DNA from: Pirellulales bacterium
GTDB taxonomy: Bacteria; Planctomycetota; Planctomycetia; Pirellulales; Thermoguttaceae
Length of the DNA: 24,160 bases
Direction of reading: 5' to 3'
Assembly: GCA_030642635.1 (NCBI GenBank)
Contig: DAOWNK010000012.1
Span: 1-24,160 of the forward strand
Below, piece after piece: positions 1-7,268 of this stretch. The translations under genes were made by a program, and so were the position numbers. The notes below the pieces were generated by a model. That model saw nothing but the letters and a program-made list of their open reading frames with translations, made no database searches and was not told the DNA's origin. How positions within the stretch are numbered: the stretch's first letter is position 1; every line of letters starts with the position of its first letter.

Positions 1-95
1 CCCGCCATGGTCTCGTCGATCGAGTTGTCGACCACTTCGTAGACCAGGTGGTGCAAGCCGCGAGGAGTGGTATCGGCGATGTACATACTCGGCCG
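1..95 (-). pseudogene. gyrB: Fragment of GyrB N-terminal ATPase domain, inverted
   Basis: Read on the minus strand from about 95 down to 1, this encodes RPSMYIADT followed by RGLHHLVYEVVDNSIDE and TMAG. This is the start of the GHKL ATPase domain of DNA gyrase subunit B, equal to about residues 30-61 of E. coli GyrB, with the ATP/Mg-binding Asn in VVDN. The frame continues off the left edge. The homology stops at about position 95, where plus-strand GyrB homology begins (near 88). The two halves therefore point in opposite directions, and about 100 codons that should lie between them are absent. I read this as a chimeric or inverted junction rather than a working gene. The identity of the fragment is nearly certain; its biological reality is not. 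Confidence 0.85.
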
Positions 96-2061
96 CTCGG
101 ATCGGGTCGGTACGAAAACCACGTTCAAGCCCGACCCGATTATCTTCCCAAACACACAGTTCAAATATCCGGTACTGTATCGACGCTTACAGGAACTGGC
201 GTTTCTGAACCGGGGCGTGAAGATCATCTTTCGCGACGAGCGAACCGGCGACGGAGAGACGTTCCATTACAAGCGCGGAATACTTGAATTCGTCGAACAC
301 CTGAACCGGGCCAGCGAACCTGTCCACAAAGATATACTCTACGTTGTCGGCAAGCACCAGGGCGTCGGGCTGGAGGTGGCCATTCAGTACTCGTCCGAGT
401 TTACTGAAAACGTCCATTCGTACGTCAACAACATCAGTACGACCGAGGGCGGCACGCACATCTCTGGGTTTCGGGCCGCCCTGACACGAAGCCTGAACAA
501 CTACGGCAAAAAACAGGGATTGTTCAAACAACTGGCGCTCAGCGGCGACGATTTCCGCGAGGGGCTTACCGCAGTGATCTCATTGCGCGTGCCGGAACCG
601 CAGTTCGAAGGTCAAACGAAGACCAAGCTGGGCAACAGCGAGGTGGAAGGGATCGTGAACTCGGCGCTGGGCGATTTCCTGAACCGATTCCTCGAGGAAA
701 ACCCGAAAACGGCCAAAATAATCGTGCAAAAAGGCCTGCTGGCAGCCGAGGCGCGTGAAAGCGCACGCAAGGCGCGTCTGCTGGTCCGGGAGCGCAAAGG
801 CGTGCTCGCCGGCGGCGCGCTGCCGGGTAAATTGCGCGATTGCTCAAGCCGAGACATGGAACGTTGCGAACTGTATCTGGTCGAGGGCGATTCGGCCGGC
901 GGAAGCGCCGAAGGCGGACGAATCCGGGAATTTCAGGCCATACTACCGCTACGCGGGAAAATTATAAACGCATACAAGGCACGAGACGAAAAAGTCCTGG
1001 CAAACGAAGAAATCCGAAGCATGATCTCCGCCATCGGCTCCGGCATAGGTGAAGACCTGGACATCAATAAACGACGCTACGGCAAGATTATCATCATGAC
1101 CGACGCCGATGTGGACGGCTCACACATCCGCACGCTGTTGTTGACGTTCTTCTACCGGCAGATGTACGGCCTTGTGAAGGGCGGATGCGTGTACGTGGCC
1201 CAGCCGCCGCTTTTCCGCGTGCGGCACCGCAAACAGGTCGAATACGTCCAGACGGAAGAAGAGATGAGAGCCAGGCTGATCGAGGCGGGCTTACAAGACG
1301 CCGTGTTCGAGCCGGGTGACGGACGAAGAATCGAAGGCGACGAGATGGAACGCCTGTGCCGCACGCTGGCCGCACTGGAAGAATCGCTCATCGCGCTGGA
1401 GCGGCGCGGCGTCGGCTTGCGCACCCATGCCGCACTGCAAGACCCCGAATCCGGCAAGCTGCCGGTCTATCACGTCTTTCTCGGCCACCAGGAGCACTGG
1501 TTCCCGTCGCGAAAGGACCTGGAGGAATTCCTCGCACAACAAGAGGCCGAGGTCGGCGAAGAGTTAAAACTGGAAGACGCCCCGGCAGGCACTGAGGGGA
1601 CCGTCGGCAACGGTGACGGTCACGAGATCGGTCGGCTGCGGATCGTCGAGCTACACGAGGTCCGCTCGATCAACAACCAACTGGCGGAGCTGCACGAGAT
1701 GGGGTTCGAAATCGACAGCCTCATGCCGCAAGAACGGACCGGCGTGGAGGAATCGCGGTATCACCTCCGCCGTGGTGATATGGTGACGGGCATGGAAGAC
1801 CTGCGCGGGCTTCTGGCCGCCGTGCGTGCCGCAGGTGAGAAGGGGCTGCAAATCACTCGCTTCAAAGGCCTCGGCGAGATGAATGCCGAAGAGCTGCGTC
1901 AGACCACGCTCGATCCGGAAAATCGCACGCTGCTGCAAGTAACCATGGAAGACGCCGCCGCCGCCGACGAGATGTTCCTCGTGCTAATGGGCGACAAAGT
2001 AGAGCCGCGCCGCGAGTTCATAGAAAAACACGCACTGGAGGCGAGGAACTTGGATGTGTAG
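85..2061 (+). CDS. gyrB: DNA gyrase subunit B, C-terminal two thirds (5' part missing)
   Basis: GyrB supplies the ATPase and TOPRIM parts of DNA gyrase (A2B2), which introduces negative supercoils. The homology runs from the end of the GHKL domain (GTKTTFKPDP, near 109) through the transducer domain with its QTK loop (GQTKTKLGN, near 615). The TOPRIM domain follows, with EGDSAGGSAEGGR near 883 and the metal-binding TDADVDGSH near 1099. Next is an insert of roughly 150 residues (about 1260-1640), then the C-terminal signature RFKGLGEMN near 1859 and GDKVEPRREFIE near the end. TOPRIM residues are intact. The frame is open from 43 because of a stop at 40-42, but a GTG at 67 lies in the inverted segment and is not a real start. 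The true 5' end is missing. ParE is less likely because the long insert and the C-terminus match GyrB. Confidence 0.95.
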   Translation: MLGRSDRVGTKTTFKPDPIIFPNTQFKYPVLYRRLQELAFLNRGVKIIFRDERTGDGETFHYKRGILEFVEHLNRASEPVHKDILYVVGKHQGVGLEVAIQYSSEFTENVHSYVNNISTTEGGTHISGFRAALTRSLNNYGKKQGLFKQLALSGDDFREGLTAVISLRVPEPQFEGQTKTKLGNSEVEGIVNSALGDFLNRFLEENPKTAKIIVQKGLLAAEARESARKARLLVRERKGVLAGGALPGKLRDCSSRDMERCELYLVEGDSAGGSAEGGRIREFQAILPLRGKIINAYKARDEKVLANEEIRSMISAIGSGIGEDLDINKRRYGKIIIMTDADVDGSHIRTLLLTFFYRQMYGLVKGGCVYVAQPPLFRVRHRKQVEYVQTEEEMRARLIEAGLQDAVFEPGDGRRIEGDEMERLCRTLAALEESLIALERRGVGLRTHAALQDPESGKLPVYHVFLGHQEHWFPSRKDLEEFLAQQEAEVGEELKLEDAPAGTEGTVGNGDGHEIGRLRIVELHEVRSINNQLAELHEMGFEIDSLMPQERTGVEESRYHLRRGDMVTGMEDLRGLLAAVRAAGEKGLQITRFKGLGEMNAEELRQTTLDPENRTLLQVTMEDAAAADEMFLVLMGDKVEPRREFIEKHALEARNLDV

Positions 2062-2073
2062 CTGTCGGCAGCA

Positions 2074-2171
2074 TTCAGTAGTCAGCAGTCAGCAGTCAGC
2101 TTTCAGTCTCTGGAAACGGCGTTTTCTGCGGGGGTTCGAGCTGACCGCTGACCGCTGACCGCTGATAGCTC
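2074..2171. repeat. Inverted pair of heptamer arrays after gyrB
   Basis: The left arm (about 2074-2106) is a period-7 array of GTCAGCA units. The right arm (about 2138-2171) is a period-7 array of GCTGACC units. The arms are reverse complements apart from regular T/C differences, which would still pair as G-U in RNA. The transcript could form a long imperfect hairpin with a loop of roughly 30 nt. It starts 13 nt after the gyrB stop codon, so it may mark the gyrB transcript end, although no T-run follows. Confidence 0.75.
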
Positions 2172-2220
2172 ACTATAACCCACGTTACAGACTTTATTGC
2201 GACAGGCCATATAATATCTC

Positions 2221-2249
2221 TTGACACACATGCATAGACGATGCATACT
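2221..2249 (+). promoter_or_regulatory. vapBC promoter with overlapping palindromic operator
   Basis: TTGACA at 2221-2226, a 17-bp spacer, then CATACT at 2244-2249 make a good sigma-70-type promoter. Two copies of the self-complementary ATGCAT (2230-2235 and 2241-2246), five bases apart, fill the spacer and -10. That is where a VapB dimer would block RNA polymerase. The predicted transcript start (about 2256) coincides with the antitoxin ATG at 2257. Autoregulation is inferred from the VapBC family. Confidence 0.65.
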
Positions 2250-2256
2250 AATACAT

Positions 2257-2457
2257 ATGAGGACTACACTGAACATTGACGATACGCTTTTACAAACAGC
2301 TGCCAATCTCACGGGTATCAAGGAGAAAACCTCCCTGGTCCGTTTGGGCTTGGAGGCGTTGATTGCAACCCGGAGTGCTCGACGGCTTGCGGACCTTGGC
2401 GGCAGCGAGAAACACCTAAAACCGGTTCGTAGGCGACGGTCTGGTCAAGGATTATGA
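2257..2457 (+). CDS. vapB: VapB-type antitoxin (type II toxin-antitoxin)
   Basis: This 66-residue protein starts MRTTLNIDDTLL and has the ribbon-helix-helix pattern of short VapB antitoxins (DUF2191-like). Residues 1-45 form the DNA-binding part, ending in EKTSLVRLGLEALIA. A basic tail (KPVRRRRSGQG) follows and would wrap the toxin. The ATG at 2257 is chosen because homologues start at this RTTLNID motif. No Shine-Dalgarno precedes it, and the predicted transcript start falls on this codon, so the mRNA is probably leaderless. The stop overlaps the toxin start in an ATGA junction, which implies translational coupling. The gene looks lower in GC than its neighbours, in keeping with a mobile toxin-antitoxin module. 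Confidence 0.85.
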   Translation: MRTTLNIDDTLLQTAANLTGIKEKTSLVRLGLEALIATRSARRLADLGGSEKHLKPVRRRRSGQGL

Positions 2458-2810
2458 TTCTGGTTGATACGTCAGTTTGGATTGACCACCTGCGCCGCAG
2501 AAATAATCGCTTAGAGTCTCTGCTTCATCAAGAACAAATGGTTTGTCATCCGCTGGTAATAGGTGAGTTGGCTTGCGGTAACCTGGAGAACCGCGCGGAG
2601 ATTTTGGGCTTATTGGCAACTTTGCCGCAAGCATACATTGCAGAACATAGTGAGGTTTTACATCTATTGGATACGCGCCGGCTGTATGGCTGCGGCCTTG
2701 GATGGATAGATGTCCACCTGCTAGCCTCGGCATTTCTGACGAGGTGTAATTTTTGGACCCTTGACAAGCCGCTTCAAGCGGCCGCAGAGAGACTGAAATT
2801 GACAACCTGA
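2454..2810 (+). CDS. vapC: VapC-type PIN-domain ribonuclease toxin
   Basis: This 118-residue PIN-domain protein is of VapC type. VapC toxins are Mg-dependent endoribonucleases, usually attacking tRNA or the rRNA sarcin-ricin loop. The acidic residues are all present: Asp5 in MILVDTSVWID, Glu38 in VIGELACG, Asp86 in GWIDVHLLASA and Asp104 in TLDKPL. The protein therefore looks active. Its ATG overlaps the antitoxin stop by four bases (ATGA), the classic antitoxin-first arrangement. Its stop lies one base from the stop of the convergent gene on the other strand, with no terminator visible between them. The RNA target cannot be told from the sequence. Confidence 0.92.
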   Translation: MILVDTSVWIDHLRRRNNRLESLLHQEQMVCHPLVIGELACGNLENRAEILGLLATLPQAYIAEHSEVLHLLDTRRLYGCGLGWIDVHLLASAFLTRCNFWTLDKPLQAAAERLKLTT

Positions 2811-2811
2811 A

Positions 2812-4638
2812 TTATTCCAGTATTACTTCTACGGGCTTTGTCCAGACGTAACTCCTCGGCCCGCTGCCGCCCAGACCGACCGCCCGAAGTTGTACCGGCC
2901 CGGTTCCCAGCGTGGCGGAGTCGATCTCGACCGTGCCTTCATGGCCGGCAATCCGGCCGACCAAACGGCTGTTGTGCAGCACGACTATCCCGAACGAGTC
3001 GGCCGAGCTTGCCGTGACCGTAAGCAGGGTGCCAGAAGGTACGGTTCCCTCTGGAGAGACCGACATACTGATTTTCCGGCCGTGGTTGTCGATGGCGACG
3101 GCCAGAATCCGCCGGCCTTGAGATCGGATCGGCCCGGACTGAATCGCCACGACGCGCAATTCGTGATGCCCGTCGGCGAACTGCGTGGTGTCCAGTGTGA
3201 GGATTCCGCCGGCTTCACACTCGGCGCTGAGCAAGCCGTCGACGAACAACCGAAATTGCTCCACTTTTGCATCGCCTTCGGCTCTGCCGCCAGCCACCCC
3301 GATTTTTGCGCCGCCGGGTACGGTGGCCGAAGGCCGGAACACCAGCGTTCCCTTAACTGTTGTCCCCGGCTCGATCCCTTCGACGCTGACGCTCGGTATG
3401 TTTGCCCAGGGTCGGCACAGCGGGTCGCCGAGGATCAGCAGTTGGTACGGGGCATGTACCGATTGGTAGAACGCCTCGGCCAGCGTACAGCCGTGGGCGT
3501 AGTGCACCTGGACCGTTGCCGCCGGGAACTTGTGCGGCATGGCGTACGGCTCGGTCACCGTGCCGCTGGCGCCCGCCGCGCCGTAGCGGAGGAACACGGA
3601 GCAGGGTGTCTGGCCTGCGCCGCTGCGCATCACGCCACCAAAGCTGGTAAAGTGTTCGCAGACGGCGCCCGGCAGGATCGTGCTGCCGGACGAGGGCCAA
3701 TCGAACCCGGCGGCGCCGATCATCACCCCTTGCACGTCGTCCTTGTTCATCGGGAGTGTGCCTTCCAGTATCTCGGCAGAGACTCCCAAAGCCCTCAGTT
3801 CCCGGACGGCCTCGGGGAACGCATCGTGACGCGCCTTCGAGCGGATGTTTCCATTCTGCATAAAGTAAATCGTACCGGGCGGATGCGTGCCGTCGGCCGC
3901 GGCGCTGCGTTGTAGGTAGTCGAGCACCTCGCCGACCGGGTTGCCGCGTCCGGTCGTCACACCCAACATCACCGAGAGCATGTACCGCATACCGCCTTTA
4001 TCAAGCAATTCTCCGTTTGGGCCGAAATGCTGTGAGCTGCCGAAGGCCAGCGTCGGAGCGTCGCGCTGCTGGGCGGTCGGCAGGCGCATGTAACGGTTCG
4101 ACCGCAGTTGGATGTAATCGGGCGTGCCTTTGAGCACCGATTGATACAAGTACGTCAGGCCGTTGATCGAACCGACCTTGGTGAGTTGTTTCGGCCAGGT
4201 CGGTTTTGGTGCAGGTTCGTCGTCGTCGGTATTTTCGGCGAGTTTGTTCGCAGCTTCCAGGAATCGCTTTGCGTCGGTTTCGAGATTGATTCCCCAAGGG
4301 AAGTCGCATGAATAAACGACGTAATCGATCTGGCGTGCAAGCCGACGTTTTTGAATCGTCACAAAGACCGGGGCAAGAATCTGCTTGCGAAAGGTATCAA
4401 TATCGGTGGTTTGTGCCTTTGGGTCCCACTGCAGCGTCAGCACGTTTTCTGCCGGGATTTTGCGCAGCGCGATATAATGATTGGCCACCGTCAACGAGTC
4501 GGCGCTGTTGCGGTTGACCACAAGCAGCACGTTTTCCGGCCCGCCGGCGGCGGTGCACATTTCCGGCAGTGCGATGCAAAGGCAGCAACCGAGCACCGCA
4601 AACAGAAACAACCGGCAATTTTTTGAAAATACACACAT
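2812..4638 (-). CDS. Secreted TIGR03790-family protein with C-terminal beta-sandwich region
   Basis: This 608-residue protein has an N-terminal signal peptide (residues 1 to about 31, hydrophobic core LFLFAVLGCCLCIAL). The TIGR03790 region begins at about residue 35 with NVLLVVNRNSADS and includes the family-like stretch GAAGASGTVTEPYAMPHKF and the end motif LILGDPLCRPW. From about residue 410 to the end the sequence looks like one or two Ig-like beta-sandwiches, with alternating Val/Thr/Gly and the element VEGIEPGTTVKGTL. The family has no assigned function. A Cys in GAVCEHFTSFGG followed by Gly-rich strands and a GDP motif recalls clan CD (gingipain-like) peptidases, but the usual His is not obvious. 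No clear Shine-Dalgarno precedes the ATG. Expected location is periplasmic or extracellular. Confidence 0.8.
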   Translation of the reverse strand: MCVFSKNCRLFLFAVLGCCLCIALPEMCTAAGGPENVLLVVNRNSADSLTVANHYIALRKIPAENVLTLQWDPKAQTTDIDTFRKQILAPVFVTIQKRRLARQIDYVVYSCDFPWGINLETDAKRFLEAANKLAENTDDDEPAPKPTWPKQLTKVGSINGLTYLYQSVLKGTPDYIQLRSNRYMRLPTAQQRDAPTLAFGSSQHFGPNGELLDKGGMRYMLSVMLGVTTGRGNPVGEVLDYLQRSAAADGTHPPGTIYFMQNGNIRSKARHDAFPEAVRELRALGVSAEILEGTLPMNKDDVQGVMIGAAGFDWPSSGSTILPGAVCEHFTSFGGVMRSGAGQTPCSVFLRYGAAGASGTVTEPYAMPHKFPAATVQVHYAHGCTLAEAFYQSVHAPYQLLILGDPLCRPWANIPSVSVEGIEPGTTVKGTLVFRPSATVPGGAKIGVAGGRAEGDAKVEQFRLFVDGLLSAECEAGGILTLDTTQFADGHHELRVVAIQSGPIRSQGRRILAVAIDNHGRKISMSVSPEGTVPSGTLLTVTASSADSFGIVVLHNSRLVGRIAGHEGTVEIDSATLGTGPVQLRAVGLGGSGPRSYVWTKPVEVILE

Positions 4639-4839
4639 TTAGGACGTGATGCCGATGTTGCAGGCGCACAAACTCCCCCCCGGGTCGACTGTTGCAAGAA
4701 CCCGACCGGTTAAGTTACATAACCTCAAGACCGACATTGCCGCACAACACGACGTAACCGCCATGCAGAAATGTCGAACGGAGTCTGCAATTCCCAGGTG
4801 GAACTTCCAGAAATTCAAGAAGCGACACTAGTGTACGCG

Positions 4840-5052
4840 CTAAACCGGCTTTACAGCCACAGCGCGTGGTCCCTTGCCGCGACGTCCGCCGCCGTCGTCG
4901 TCGAGTTCATACTCGACGGCCTGGCCTTCTTTGAGTTCGTCGAATCCACCGTCAGGCGCCGACGAATGGTGGAAGAAGATATCGCCTCCGTCCGCCGAGA
5001 TGAAACCGAAACCACGATCCGAGACGATCTTCTTAATAACACCTTGTGGCAT
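4840..5052 (-). CDS. Cold-shock-domain RNA chaperone (CspA family)
   Basis: This 70-residue single cold-shock domain has RNP1 as RGFGFI (residues 13-18) and RNP2 as DIFFHHS (24-30). The Phe and His side chains stack on single-stranded nucleic acid. CspA-family proteins melt RNA structure and act as transcription antiterminators. A Shine-Dalgarno-like TGAGGA lies about 9 nt before the ATG. Between the RNP motifs and the end there is a short acidic/Gly segment (ELDDDGGGRRGKG), common in planctomycete members as far as I know. A promoter about 120 nt upstream gives a long leader, as in cold-inducible csp genes. A constitutive paralogue remains possible. Confidence 0.95.
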   Translation of the reverse strand: MPQGVIKKIVSDRGFGFISADGGDIFFHHSSAPDGGFDELKEGQAVEYELDDDGGGRRGKGPRAVAVKPV

Positions 5053-5177
5053 TTGCTGCCGTCCTCACTATAAGGCGGGCCAAAAACCCGCAGAAACATA
5101 CTCGCCCAGCACTTACGTAAAAACGACAATACCAGACGCCCGGGCGACAACGGCTGCCGACCCGCTACAGACACTAT

Positions 5178-5206
5178 AATATATACTACACGATGGGCAA
5201 TTGCAA
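5178..5206 (-). promoter_or_regulatory. Promoter of the cold-shock gene, long leader
   Basis: On the minus strand, TTGCAA at 5206-5201, a 17-bp spacer and TATATT at 5183-5178 resemble the sigma-70 consensus. The predicted start is near 5171, giving a leader of about 119 nt. The same TTGCAA -35 recurs before the ABC ATPase gene, which supports the call. Confidence 0.55.
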
Positions 5207-5386
5207 GTGGTTCGGTAAATTATATTTTAGCCATAAAGCCGCGACCGGTAGTCGCATCACACCACCAATGTTACAGATTGCACCGACGCGACCACCGCAA
5301 AGCGGCTTTGTGGCCCGCGCAACCGACATTGCCCATCTTTGCCATAGCCCCTACTTTGCGGCTTGCTTCCCTTGGGCGATTCCATA
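5207..5386. other. Non-coding spacer
   Basis: No convincing gene is seen here. Open frames through it lack a Shine-Dalgarno, a conserved motif or coding-like composition. It separates the minus-strand csp promoter from the plus-strand extended -10 at 5387. Confidence 0.5.
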
Positions 5387-5395
5387 TGGTAAAAT
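5387..5395 (+). promoter_or_regulatory. Extended -10 promoter of candidate small RNA
   Basis: TGgTAAAAT reads as an extended -10 (TG-N-TAAAAT). No good -35 is at the usual distance, which extended -10 promoters can tolerate. The predicted start is near 5402. The promoter before nadA has the same extended form. Confidence 0.45.
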
Positions 5396-5401
5396 AGTAA
5401 A

Positions 5402-5665
5402 AGAGACGTACGTATTATTCAACCGCAAGCCGACACGAGGTAATTGCCGATATCTGAGAACACAACCAACAATACTGTAATCGAGCCTCTCGCCCGGTAT
5501 TCCGACGGAGGTGCCAACCATTAGGCGTGAGCCGGGGTCAACTACGGCTAGTGCAACAGCACGCCCGACCCCCGCTCGTCTCGCAGCGACGCATCCGGTC
5601 GCAATCGGCGAGGGGTTTGGTTTCAATGCCGCCGCTTTCCGCAAGGAAACGCGGCGGCGTTTTTT
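5402..5665 (+). ncRNA. Candidate structured small RNA of unknown family
   Basis: About 264 nt lie between an extended -10 promoter and a strong intrinsic terminator, with no convincing reading frame. The core is closed by a 14-bp helix: 5481-5494 pairs with 5607-5620, with four G-U pairs and otherwise Watson-Crick. Inside it, ATTCCGACGG (from 5499) pairs with CCGGTCGCAAT, with one mismatch and one bulge. Smaller hairpins follow, including GTGC-aaca-GCAC and GGGGTC/GACCCC. I looked for signatures of RNase P RNA, tmRNA and SRP RNA and found none. 6S RNA is conceivable from the shape but not supported by sequence. Pairings were found by eye. Confidence 0.45.
5628..5665 (+). terminator. Intrinsic terminator
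   Basis: A 13-bp stem (left arm 5628-5640, right arm 5645-5658 with one bulged C at 5650) closes on a GCAA tetraloop. The last six bases, 5660-5665, are all T. Orientation is plus, so it ends the small-RNA unit rather than the minus-strand gene at 5751. Confidence 0.85.
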
Positions 5666-5694
5666 GCGCCGGTAATTTGGGGTGGCTCATGTTA

Positions 5695-5750
5695 GTTTAG
5701 CCGCAGCGTTCTCGCGGCGTGCTTACCCGGCGTGGACGCCGGGGCTAAAC
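5695..5750. repeat. REP-like three-armed palindrome
   Basis: The outer arms GTTTAGCC (5695-5702) and GGCTAAAC (5743-5750) enclose two hairpins: GCCGC...GCGGC and CCCGGCGT-gg-ACGCCGGG. The element directly abuts the TAA of the minus-strand gene ending at 5751. The same plan recurs at 13766-13839. Such elements at gene ends resemble REP sequences. Confidence 0.7.
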
Positions 5751-7268
5751 TTATCCCCGCTTCCCATGCTTGTCGATCACGTCCTGAAGAATAAAATTCT
5801 CCGGGAACGGATCGTCAAGTTGGTCGAGTATCTGGTGGTATCGGCCGATCACTTCGATCATGTCGGAACCGAAAGTATTGTCCTCGATCAGCACGGGAAA
5901 CCGGTCGAGCACCTTGCGCCAAGTCGCCAGCCCACGGTCGTAGAAATCGCGTGCGGCAGTCAGGTCGGCCTCGGCCAGCGCTTGATCTCCTTGATAGATG
6001 AGTTTTCGGGCGGCCAGCGTATCGTTTTCCTGTTCGATTTTCGCACGGTCGCTCCAGTACGTATAGTTCACGACCTGGCGGTATCGGCGGATTACGGTTG
6101 CATGCTGCTGTGCCTCGGTGGCCTCCTTGGCCAATTTAAGCGCCTCCTTGCGTTTCGGTCCGGTAATTCGCCTGGCGATCAGTTCGTTTGTAATTTGCAA
6201 AGCCTCAGTGGCCTCGGCGGCCAGTTTATGTTGCTGCTGGGTTCTATCCTCCAGCGGTATTGCGAGCGCTTCGCGCTGGGCATCGGTCAATTCCGCCCGT
6301 TTGTCCTTGAGGATTTTCTCTCGCAACCCCGGCTGCAAGGCCTCTAGTTTCTCGACCAGTTCCTTGGCGATCTTCTCGAAACGCTCCTGCTCGCTCAACC
6401 GGATGTTCAGCCCGTACGAGGTGGGTATGTCGCTCGAACCGTAGCGATCCCACTCCTTTGCGGCGCCGATCCATGCGCCTCGGGCAACCTCGCCGAACGT
6501 GCCGTCGGTCTCCAGCGCCTCGGCGTAGTTCATCTGGCACATGGGTGCATCGGAGCGGAAGATCAGCGGACTCATACCCTTCATCGTCACGCCGAGCGAA
6601 TCGACCAATTCTTCCGCCTTTTGGAACCACTCCTTGCCGACCAGCCAGTTATCGCGCAATGCGACGGGCCGGTCGCCGTGGAAGTCATCGTCGGCCTTGA
6701 ACAGCCGGCGGAACTGCTTGCGCTCGTCGCTGCGGCCGATTTTTTGCGAGATGAACCAGCCGACGTCCCAGAGCAGCCGCGGCTCGCGCTGGTTGTACTT
6801 GATTCCGCCCTTGAGAAAATCGATCCCCCGTATCACCCAGCGATATCGCTCGCGGAAGTCGTCGAACTCGGCCGAGACGTTATAGGCAAGGTTCCACGCC
6901 TGGAACCGCCAGACCGAGATGAAGTTCGGTTGCAGCCGGGTGATTTGCTCCAGCGTGGCGGACAGGTTGGTCCAGTCCTTTTTCATCTTGTAGCGGTTGG
7001 CCTTCTCCCAAAGTATGTTTGCCGCAATGCCGCGCAGCCCCAGCGTGGCCAGCTTGATGGTCTCGCCGGCAGGGTCGATCTGACCCAAGCCGGTCTGGCT
7101 GAGCTGCTCTTTTTCGCGTAGTTGCGCCAACACGCCGCCGGGACTGCCTTGGTGCCGGTCCGTACCGGTGGTGCTCGGCCGGCCGAGCCAACTAAGCAGG
7201 CCCAACAGCACCGCAATGACCGCCAGGTAAGCGATCTTCCGCCAAAACGAACGTTTTTTAGGACTCAC
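5751..7268 (-). CDS. Membrane-anchored helical/TPR-like protein of an ABC exporter operon
   Basis: This 505-residue protein has a basic start (MSPKKRSFWRK) and one membrane helix (about residues 12-28, YLAVIAVLLGLLSWLG). A long, mostly helical, charged region follows. Segments such as KKDWTNLSATLEQITRLQPNF and ADLTAARDFYDRGLATW look like degenerate TPR helices, and about 300-410 looks coiled-coil. The helix is probably an uncleaved anchor. I recall similar planctomycete proteins labelled 'IRE (iron responsive element)', a label that says nothing about function. It is the third gene of an operon with an ABC ATPase and an ABC-2 permease, so an accessory role in that exporter is inferred. The start is GTG at 7268, with GAGGT 6-7 nt upstream. 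The true enzyme or partner role is unknown. Confidence 0.75.
   Translation of the reverse strand: MSPKKRSFWRKIAYLAVIAVLLGLLSWLGRPSTTGTDRHQGSPGGVLAQLREKEQLSQTGLGQIDPAGETIKLATLGLRGIAANILWEKANRYKMKKDWTNLSATLEQITRLQPNFISVWRFQAWNLAYNVSAEFDDFRERYRWVIRGIDFLKGGIKYNQREPRLLWDVGWFISQKIGRSDERKQFRRLFKADDDFHGDRPVALRDNWLVGKEWFQKAEELVDSLGVTMKGMSPLIFRSDAPMCQMNYAEALETDGTFGEVARGAWIGAAKEWDRYGSSDIPTSYGLNIRLSEQERFEKIAKELVEKLEALQPGLREKILKDKRAELTDAQREALAIPLEDRTQQQHKLAAEATEALQITNELIARRITGPKRKEALKLAKEATEAQQHATVIRRYRQVVNYTYWSDRAKIEQENDTLAARKLIYQGDQALAEADLTAARDFYDRGLATWRKVLDRFPVLIEDNTFGSDMIEVIGRYHQILDQLDDPFPENFILQDVIDKHGKRG

Noticed and set aside
2890..3915. 341-residue plus-strand ORF opposite the TIGR03790 gene
   Set aside because: It mirrors the coding strand of a protein with a signal peptide and a family match, and has no motif of its own.
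5402..5665. tmRNA, RNase P RNA, SRP RNA or 6S RNA
   Set aside because: No conserved sequence element of the first three was found. 6S is suggested only by overall shape, so the RNA is left unassigned.
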